This document shows positions 6,965-12,116 of a stretch of DNA of 12,116 nucleotides, one piece after another. This stretch comes from JBFIHZ01 sp041601535 (lineage in GTDB: Bacteria > Pseudomonadota > Gammaproteobacteria > Xanthomonadales > SZUA-36), in assembly GCA_041601535.1 (NCBI GenBank), contig JBFIHZ010000099.1, positions 1 to 12,116 of the forward strand, written 5' to 3'. Numbering within the stretch: the stretch's first letter is position 1; every line of letters starts with the position of its first letter. The position numbers and the translations under genes are program-made. The notes under the pieces are model-generated. The model was not told where the DNA came from and did not search any database. It saw nothing but the letters and a program-made list of their open reading frames with translations.

Positions 6965-8500
6965 ATGAACAAGCCACAACGCCCGCACCCCCTTCGTATG
7001 CTGCTGATTGGATGGCTGGTTCTGCTGCCCACCCTGGCGGCCGGCGATGCCCGTGACGATGCCGAAGTCGAGCGGCTGATGACCATTACGCAGCAGGGTA
7101 TGGCTTTGTGGAATGTACCTGGCATGGCTGTGGCCGTGGTCACCAGCGATAAAGTGCTGATGCAGCAGGGGTTTGGTCACACCCAGGCCGGCGGCGGCCG
7201 CGCGGTCAACCCGCACACGCTGTTCGCCAATGCTTCCACCACCAAGGCCATGGTAGTCGCCGGCATCCTGATGCTGGCTGATGAAGACAAGCTGTCACTG
7301 GACGACCGCATCATCACGCACTTGCCCGAGCTGCATTTCGCCGACCCGATGCTGACCAGCCAGCTGACCGTGCGCGACCTGCTGGCCCACCGCACCGGTT
7401 TGCCGTCGACGGATTTCTGGACGTTTTTTCACAACATGCCACTGACCGAACAGATCGGCCTGCTGCAGCACACGCCGCCGGAAGCGGGGCTGCGCAGCCG
7501 GCTGATTTACCAGAACACCATGTTTGAACTGGCCGGCTTGCTGATCGAGCGTTTGAGTGGTCAGCGCTGGGACCATTTTCTCACCGAACGGTTGTGGCAG
7601 CCCATCGGCATGCTGGAGACCTATGGCTCGCGCAGTCAGATCCCGGCCGGCCAGGTTCATGTGATGCCGCATTACTACCTCAACCAACAGGTGGTGGTGG
7701 GCGAGTTTGACCTGCCTGCCGACCTGGCCGATGCCGCCGGCTCGGCCTGGACGTCCATCCATGACATGAGCCTTTGGGCACAGTTCCTGTTGCGCGGCGG
7801 GGTGACCGAAACCTTTGACCGGCTGATTTCCGAAGAGCGTTTTGGCGAAATGTTCGAACCCCATCAGCTGGCCAGCCCGGCTGACTTTTACCCCACCACT
7901 GAACTGACCCAGCCACATTGGCGCAGCTATGGCCTGGGCTGGTTCCAACAGGATTTCCAGGGCCGCAAAATCGACTTTCATACCGGCAGCCTGGGTGGCC
8001 TGATCGCGCTGATCGGTCTTGACCGGGACAACGACCGCGCCATGGTGGTGCTGGGTAACCGCGACCATGCCGAAATGCGCCATGCGCTGTTGTGGGAAGT
8101 AATGGACACCACCGCGGATGGCCAGCGGCGCGACTGGAACCAGCAGGTATTTGACCTGTACGCCCGGCGGGACGCCGCAGAGGAAAAGAAGTGGCAGGAT
8201 TTGCGTCAACAACAATTAAAGAACACTCGTCCCAGCCTGCCGGCAGAAGCCTATGCCGGGCGCTATCGCAGCGTGCGTAACGGCGAACTGGTGGTCGAGC
8301 GCAATGGCCGCAAACTGAACCTGAACACCGCGCTGGTTGCATTGCAGCTGGAGCACTGGCACCTGGATACCTGGCTGGTAGAGTTTGAGCCGTGGGGCCT
8401 GCGCTCATTCGCCACGTTCCGTATCGGGCCGGATGGCCGTGTCACCGAGCTGGAAGTCTATGGCGACACTTTTGAGCGGCTCAAGTCCGAGAACCCCTGA
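6965..8500 (+). CDS. Exported serine hydrolase of the class C beta-lactamase family with DUF3471-like C-terminal domain
   Basis: This is a 511-residue enzyme of the serine beta-lactamase/penicillin-binding-protein-like fold, which includes esterases, D-aminopeptidases and peptidoglycan-acting enzymes. An N-terminal hydrophobic stretch (about 11-26) ending LAAGDA marks export to the periplasm. The catalytic motifs are present and correctly spaced: nucleophile motif STTK (Ser91, Lys94), YQN (Tyr182, Asn184) and HTG (339-341, the counterpart of KTG). The last 90 or so residues, from PAEAYAGRYRS (426-436) on, form a separate beta-rich domain resembling DUF3471. ATG 6965 is preferred: GGAG (6950-6953) lies 11 bases before it but only 2 bases before the alternative GTG 6956. 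HTG in place of KTG is common in the non-beta-lactamase members, so antibiotic hydrolysis should not be assumed. The gene appears monocistronic, with hairpins before and after it. The substrate is unknown. Confidence 0.88.
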   Translation: MNKPQRPHPLRMLLIGWLVLLPTLAAGDARDDAEVERLMTITQQGMALWNVPGMAVAVVTSDKVLMQQGFGHTQAGGGRAVNPHTLFANASTTKAMVVAGILMLADEDKLSLDDRIITHLPELHFADPMLTSQLTVRDLLAHRTGLPSTDFWTFFHNMPLTEQIGLLQHTPPEAGLRSRLIYQNTMFELAGLLIERLSGQRWDHFLTERLWQPIGMLETYGSRSQIPAGQVHVMPHYYLNQQVVVGEFDLPADLADAAGSAWTSIHDMSLWAQFLLRGGVTETFDRLISEERFGEMFEPHQLASPADFYPTTELTQPHWRSYGLGWFQQDFQGRKIDFHTGSLGGLIALIGLDRDNDRAMVVLGNRDHAEMRHALLWEVMDTTADGQRRDWNQQVFDLYARRDAAEEKKWQDLRQQQLKNTRPSLPAEAYAGRYRSVRNGELVVERNGRKLNLNTALVALQLEHWHLDTWLVEFEPWGLRSFATFRIGPDGRVTELEVYGDTFERLKSENP

Positions 8501-8503
8501 CGC

Positions 8504-8533
8504 GGTGCGGGACGGGGCGTTCCGTCCCGCACC
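8504..8533. terminator. Perfect 12-bp hairpin between convergent genes
   Basis: GGTGCGGGACGG (8504-8515) pairs with CCGTCCCGCACC (8522-8533) around a 6-base loop. It starts 3 bases after the stop of the serine hydrolase and lies 12 bases beyond the stop of cueR, so it sits where a bidirectional terminator would be shared. Neither strand has a U-tract after the stem. Confidence 0.55.
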
Positions 8534-8545
8534 AGCAGCCGCGTT

Positions 8546-8938
8546 TCAGGCAGGTTGCCCGAATGATTCAAGGATCGGGCATTGTGGCCGTTGATCGCCA
8601 TCGCATTTCTCCGCCAATGACATCAACCCACTGCGCAGACGCCGCATTTGTTCTATGCGTTGTCCCAATTCTTCAATCTTGGCCAGCGCCAGCGCTTTCA
8701 CTTCCGCGCTGGCGCGGTTGTCATCGAGATACAGGTTGACCAGCTCCCGGCACTCTTCCAGGTTGAAGCCGGCTTCGCGCGCGTTCTTCACAAAGCTGAG
8801 CTCATGCAAGGCCTGCTCGCCATAGCTTCGATAGCCGTTGGCGCCGCGCCGCGCGGGTGTGATCAGGCCAATTTCTTCGTAGTACCGAATGGTCTTGGTG
8901 GTAAGCCCGGTCAGGCGGGCCGCCTGGCTAATGTTCAT
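8546..8938 (-). CDS. cueR: Copper(I)-responsive MerR-family regulator CueR
   Basis: This 130-residue dimeric regulator senses Cu(I) and activates copper-export promoters by untwisting the DNA between -35 and -10. The N-terminal winged helix-turn-helix (residues 1-70) has the MerR signature TIRYYEEIGL (16-25). A dimerisation helix (about 78-108) follows. The metal loop has Cys112 and Cys120 with seven residues between them, matching the positions known in E. coli CueR, and Ser77 is also conserved. Two cysteines in this spacing, without the Cys79 typical of ZntR or MerR, favour a monovalent-metal sensor. The start ATG (8938) overlaps the copA stop by four bases (ATGA), so the two genes are translationally coupled. 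Transcription should come from the copA promoter, making CueR autoregulated. The shorter tail after Cys120 lacks the extra Cys-Cys and His residues of the E. coli protein. Closely related Ag/Au sensors are the alternative. Confidence 0.93.
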   Translation of the reverse strand: MNISQAARLTGLTTKTIRYYEEIGLITPARRGANGYRSYGEQALHELSFVKNAREAGFNLEECRELVNLYLDDNRASAEVKALALAKIEELGQRIEQMRRLRSGLMSLAEKCDGDQRPQCPILESFGQPA

Positions 8939-11439
8939 GATGCTGCTCCGCTATCAGGTACTGGCTGGTTTTTGTCTGCCGCCAGGTCGGCGGCAGGCGG
9001 TACGGGCCGGCCCCGGTCGGCACGCGGCCGCCAGCGGGTCAGCAACAAGGAGTTTCCCAGCACCATGATACTGCTCATGGCCATGGCGGCGCCGGCCACC
9101 ACCGGGCTGAGCAGGCCGAAAGCAGCCAGCGGAATACCAATCGCGTTGAACACAAACGCCCAGAACAGGTTTTGCTTGATCTTGCGCCAGGTGGCCGCGG
9201 AAATATCAATCGCATCAGCCACCAGCCGGGGGTCGGAGCGCATCAGCGTGATGGACGCGGTTTCCATTGCCACATCGGTACCCGAACCCATGGCGATGCC
9301 GACATCCGCCTCGGCCAGCGCGGGTGCATCATTGATGCCATCACCCACCATCGCGATGTGCGGCAGACCCTTCTCTCTCAGCTGCTTGAGCTGGGCGGCT
9401 TTTTGTTCCGGCTTCACTTCGGCATAGGCCCCATCCAGCTGTAACTGGCCGGCAATATAATCCACCGGCCCCTGCACATCACCACTGATCAGCCAGGTTT
9501 TGATGCCACGCTGATGCAGTTGCTGAACGGCCTCGGCACTCTCGGTGCGCAGTTCATCGGCCAGCGCCAGCACCGTGGTCACCTCGCCGTCCACCGCCAA
9601 CCACACGCGGGTGGACTGGGCGAAAACCGCTGGCAGGTCCCAGTCCGGAACAGTGATCCCGCGCTGTTCCATCAGGCCGGCATTGCCAATGGCCACTGCG
9701 GCACCGTCGACCTGGCCGACAATGCCGTAGCCCGCCAGGGTCTGTACTTCGCTGGCTTCACCCGGTGTGGTGACTGTGGAATCCGCGCCAGTTGCGGCAA
9801 CAAGCTCCTGTGCCGCGGCCACCATGGCCTGCGCCAGTGGATGGTCACTGTTGCGCTGCAGGCTGGCAGCCAGTGGCAATTTCGACTCGTCACCAAAGCG
9901 AGCCACCACGCGCGGCTGACCCACGGTCAGCGTGCCAGTCTTGTCAAACACCACGGCATTCAGCCGGTGCGCTTTTTGCAGGGTATCCACGTCCTTGATC
10001 AGAATGCCGTGGCGAGCGGCGGCACCGGTACCGGTGACTATTGCCGCCGGCGTGGCCAGGCCTAGCGCGCAGGGGCAGGCAATCACCAGCACGGCCACCG
10101 CAGAGATCAGGGCGTTGGCGAAGTCCCCGGACAGCGCCCACCAGGCCACAAAGGTGACCACGGCAATGGCAATGACCACCGGCACGAAGATGCCAGATAC
10201 TTTATCCACCAGTTGCTGAATCGGCGCTTTGCCCGTTTGCGCCTGCTCCACCAGCTTGATGATGCGCGCCAGGCTGGTGTCCTCACCTACTGCCGTGGCA
10301 CGGAGAATCAGGCGGTTGGCGCCATTTACCGAGCCGGCGATCACCGCATCGCCAACGGATTTGGCCACCGGCAGGCTTTCACCGGTAACCAGCGATTCGT
10401 CCATATCGCTGGCCCCTTCGGTGATTTCGCCGTCCACCGGCACTTTCTCTCCGGCCCTGACCCGCACCGTTTCGCCGCTGCTGATGTCATCCACATCCAC
10501 CTGCAGCCAGTCGCCATCGCGCCGCACCCAGGCGCTGTCAGGGCGCAGGGCCATCAGTTCGCGAATGGCGCTGGTGGTGCTGCGGCGGGCGCGGGTTTCC
10601 AGCCATTTGCCGGTGGTAATCAGCGTTATCACCACGGCACTGGCTTCAAAGTACAACTGCCCCATTGCCTGGTGGCCCAGGCTCAGCAGCAGGTACACGC
10701 TGTAAAAGTAGGCGGCGCTGGTACCGGTGGCCACCAGCACATCCATATTGGCCGAGCCATGACTGAGGCTGCGCCAGGCGCCACGATAATAACGCGCCCC
10801 GATAAAAAACTGCACCGGGGTGGCCAGCAGCCACTCCAGCCAGGGAGACAGGTGAGCATTTGGCGGCGTGTCCATAAACAAACCGGCGAACATCGTCACC
10901 ATGCCTGCCAGCAAGGGCAGGGTCAGCAGCCAGGACAGCAACACGCGGTTGCGCTGCTGCCGGTAGTCCTGCATGACCTGCTGATCCCGTTGCTGCAATT
11001 CGGCCTTGCGCGCGCGGGCCGTATCGCCCTGGGCCTGCAGGCGGTAGCCGGCGGACTCAACCAGTTCACGCACGTCGCCAAACGACAGGCTGCCACTGAC
11101 AAATTCCACGCTCAGCTTTTCGGTGGCAAAGTTGACTTCAGCCTGCAGCACCAGCGGGTGCGCCTGCAGCGCTTTTTCAATTTTGCCGGCACAACCGGCG
11201 CAGGTCATACCCTGCACCGTGGCCGTCAGCCGGGACGTTTCCGTGCCATAGCCCTGATCGGCCAGACTGTTTACCACGGTTTTAATGCTCTGATCGCCCT
11301 GCAGATTTACCTGCGCGCGCTCCAGCGTGAAATTCACCTCGGCCTCCACACCGGGAAGCTCATTTAACCGCTCACTGATGCCGATGGCACACGCCGAGCA
11401 GTTCATGCCTTTCAGCGGCAACGTCAACGACACGTTCAT
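8935..11439 (-). CDS. copA: Cu(I)-exporting P1B-type ATPase CopA
   Basis: This 834-residue pump moves Cu(I) from cytoplasm to periplasm using ATP. Two N-terminal heavy-metal-associated domains carry CSAC (14-17) and CAGC (80-83). The membrane part begins near residue 166. The actuator loop has TGES (352-355); the transport-site motif is CPC (455-457); the phosphorylation site is DKTGT (Asp499); the nucleotide domain has the P1B-specific HP pair (533-534); and the hinge is GDGIND (699-704). Membrane helix 8 has MxxSS (786-790), typical of Cu(I) pumps. Helix 7 reads FN (764-765) where most Cu(I) pumps have YN. The segment SGDVQGPVDYIA differs from the usual SGDNxxTAxxIA. The polar tail after 800 is variable. 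ATG 11439 has AGGAG 8 bases upstream (11448-11452). It is the first gene of the copA-cueR operon and lies behind a CueR-type promoter. Confidence 0.96.
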   Translation of the reverse strand: MNVSLTLPLKGMNCSACAIGISERLNELPGVEAEVNFTLERAQVNLQGDQSIKTVVNSLADQGYGTETSRLTATVQGMTCAGCAGKIEKALQAHPLVLQAEVNFATEKLSVEFVSGSLSFGDVRELVESAGYRLQAQGDTARARKAELQQRDQQVMQDYRQQRNRVLLSWLLTLPLLAGMVTMFAGLFMDTPPNAHLSPWLEWLLATPVQFFIGARYYRGAWRSLSHGSANMDVLVATGTSAAYFYSVYLLLSLGHQAMGQLYFEASAVVITLITTGKWLETRARRSTTSAIRELMALRPDSAWVRRDGDWLQVDVDDISSGETVRVRAGEKVPVDGEITEGASDMDESLVTGESLPVAKSVGDAVIAGSVNGANRLILRATAVGEDTSLARIIKLVEQAQTGKAPIQQLVDKVSGIFVPVVIAIAVVTFVAWWALSGDFANALISAVAVLVIACPCALGLATPAAIVTGTGAAARHGILIKDVDTLQKAHRLNAVVFDKTGTLTVGQPRVVARFGDESKLPLAASLQRNSDHPLAQAMVAAAQELVAATGADSTVTTPGEASEVQTLAGYGIVGQVDGAAVAIGNAGLMEQRGITVPDWDLPAVFAQSTRVWLAVDGEVTTVLALADELRTESAEAVQQLHQRGIKTWLISGDVQGPVDYIAGQLQLDGAYAEVKPEQKAAQLKQLREKGLPHIAMVGDGINDAPALAEADVGIAMGSGTDVAMETASITLMRSDPRLVADAIDISAATWRKIKQNLFWAFVFNAIGIPLAAFGLLSPVVAGAAMAMSSIMVLGNSLLLTRWRPRADRGRPVPPAADLAADKNQPVPDSGAAS

Positions 11440-11493
11440 GTTGCAATCTCCTGTTTGACCATCGCCAGGGAAACATTCCCGGGCTCTGGCAGA

Positions 11494-11524
11494 ACCTTAA
11501 CCTTTACCGTAACTGGAAGGTCAA
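11494..11524 (-). promoter_or_regulatory. CueR-controlled copA promoter with 19-bp spacer
   Basis: Reading the minus strand, -35 TTGACC (11524-11519) and -10 TAAGGT (11499-11494) are separated by exactly 19 bp. This is the overlong spacing that MerR-family activators correct by DNA distortion. The spacer carries an imperfect dyad, ACCTT (11521-11517) and AAGGT (11504-11500), with CC next to the left arm, resembling the ACCTTCC-type CueR box. The copA start lies 54 bases beyond the -10. With cueR in the same operon, the site implies copper-induced autoregulation. Confidence 0.85.
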
Positions 11525-11692
11525 GCGTTTATTTGGACCGTGTTTGACGCTGCCTGTTCCCGCCCCGCCGGCCGTGTTCTGACGGATCACGGCTTGCACC
11601 AGAGAGCTCTCGCCTGGCCAATGCGTGCTTGTTGGCTGGATCGTGGCACTAATGCCCGGCGGGACGCAGGCACGAACGCCAGACCACTCCCG
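11525..11692. other. Gap between the copA promoter and the end of the next minus-strand gene
   Basis: These 168 bases hold no credible gene. The only structure is at the right edge, where ACTCCCGC (11686-11693) pairs with GCGGGAGT (11702-11709) around an 8-base loop. That hairpin contains the stop codon of the right-hand gene and has no U-tract on the minus strand, so it is only a possible terminator. Confidence 0.4.
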
Positions 11693-12116
11693 CTATAAGC
11701 GGCGGGAGTCGTAGGCCCAGTGCAGCAAAGCCTGCCGTTGCCGGGGACGGCACAACAGGTCACCTTGCATACAATTTTTCTTAAGCTGGCTGATATGGCG
11801 GCGCATATTGCCCCAGCGCTTGATCTGGCGCAGGTCATCTTCATGCCGGCGGCCACGGTAGTAACGGCAATACCATTGGAACCAGCCGCGCGGATCGTCC
11901 TCGTGAATCCAGCCCTTTTCCCGCCAGTAAGCCAGCGGCTTGGAGGCATCCACCTGGAAGAAGTTCAGCTGGCGATCGTATTTCTCCGGGCTGAGTTTGG
12001 CCTCGTCAAACCAGCTGGGCGGGAATTCATCGCGGCAATCGGTCATGTATTTGCCGCCAAACACGCCCATTTTCAGCATTTCCGCCGGCGTCAGCTGGGG
12101 TTTGAAGTCGCTATGG
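11693..12116 (-). CDS. Conserved protein of unknown function (5' end cut by window edge)
   Basis: The frame is open from the window edge to TAG at 11695-11693, leaving 140 visible residues. An internal Met at 12079 could look like a start, but the 12 codons before it (ending QLTPAE) continue without a stop and read as natural protein, so the gene almost certainly begins outside the window. The visible chain is rich in aromatic, Arg and Asp residues, with the blocks MGVFGGKYMTDC, GWIHEDDPRGWFQWYCRYY and RQRQALLHWAYDSRRL. These dense aromatic/Gly blocks look like a strongly conserved soluble family that I have seen only as uncharacterised protein, and I cannot assign a reaction. I see no signal peptide or membrane segment in this part. 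Cysteines are scattered (CRDE, WYCR, NCMQ, LCRP) and form no clear CxxC metal site. It is transcribed toward copA but separated from it by 253 bases including copA's own promoter, so it is not part of that operon. Confidence 0.7.
   Translation of the reverse strand, partial: HSDFKPQLTPAEMLKMGVFGGKYMTDCRDEFPPSWFDEAKLSPEKYDRQLNFFQVDASKPLAYWREKGWIHEDDPRGWFQWYCRYYRGRRHEDDLRQIKRWGNMRRHISQLKKNCMQGDLLCRPRQRQALLHWAYDSRRL

Noticed and set aside
7295..8215. A 306-codon open frame on the minus strand
   Set aside because: It is antisense to the serine hydrolase, which carries all three catalytic motifs in the plus frame. The antisense product shows no domain.
10213..11367. A 384-codon open frame on the plus strand
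   Set aside because: It is antisense to copA, where every P-type ATPase motif is intact in the minus frame. The plus-strand product has a His/Gln/Gly-rich shadow composition.

Overview
The window is GC-rich (roughly 60% by eye) and reads as the chromosome of a Gram-negative bacterium, most likely a gammaproteobacterium. It has a TonB-dependent outer-membrane receptor, a CueR/CopA copper module very close to the E. coli type, a secreted protein with paired Trp/Gly-rich repeats of a kind I associate with Xanthomonadales-like proteobacteria, and Sec signal peptides. I see no phage, insertion sequence, CRISPR array, rRNA or tRNA.

Layout, left to right. (1) 1-1843, minus strand: an ABC exporter with fused membrane and ATPase domains, cut at its C-terminus by the window edge. 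(2) 2040-4178, minus: a 712-residue secreted protein with a legumain/caspase-like (clan CD) cysteine-protease signature, in which the Cys half precedes the His half, followed by two copies of a roughly 120-residue repeat. This apparent circular permutation is the most unusual thing in the window. (3) 4385-4587, plus: a textbook cobalamin (B12) riboswitch, followed by a 143-nt leader and btuB (4731-6683), the outer-membrane B12 receptor. (4) 6965-8500, plus: an exported class-C beta-lactamase-like serine hydrolase with a C-terminal DUF3471-like domain. (5) 8546-11439, minus: a copA-cueR operon, with cueR overlapping the end of copA by 4 bp. It is driven by a promoter at 11494-11524 with the 19-bp -35/-10 spacing of MerR-family targets. 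(6) 11693-12116, minus: the C-terminal 140 codons of a conserved protein of unknown function, cut at its 5' end by the window edge.

The genes fall into small independent units rather than one system. B12 uptake is riboswitch-controlled, and no btuCDF or cobalamin-synthesis gene is present here. Copper export is autoregulated: Cu(I)-CueR should activate copA and, by read-through, its own gene. Convergent and downstream gene ends carry strong GC hairpins without U-tracts. The exporter, the permuted protease-like protein and the serine hydrolase have no clear functional link to their neighbours.
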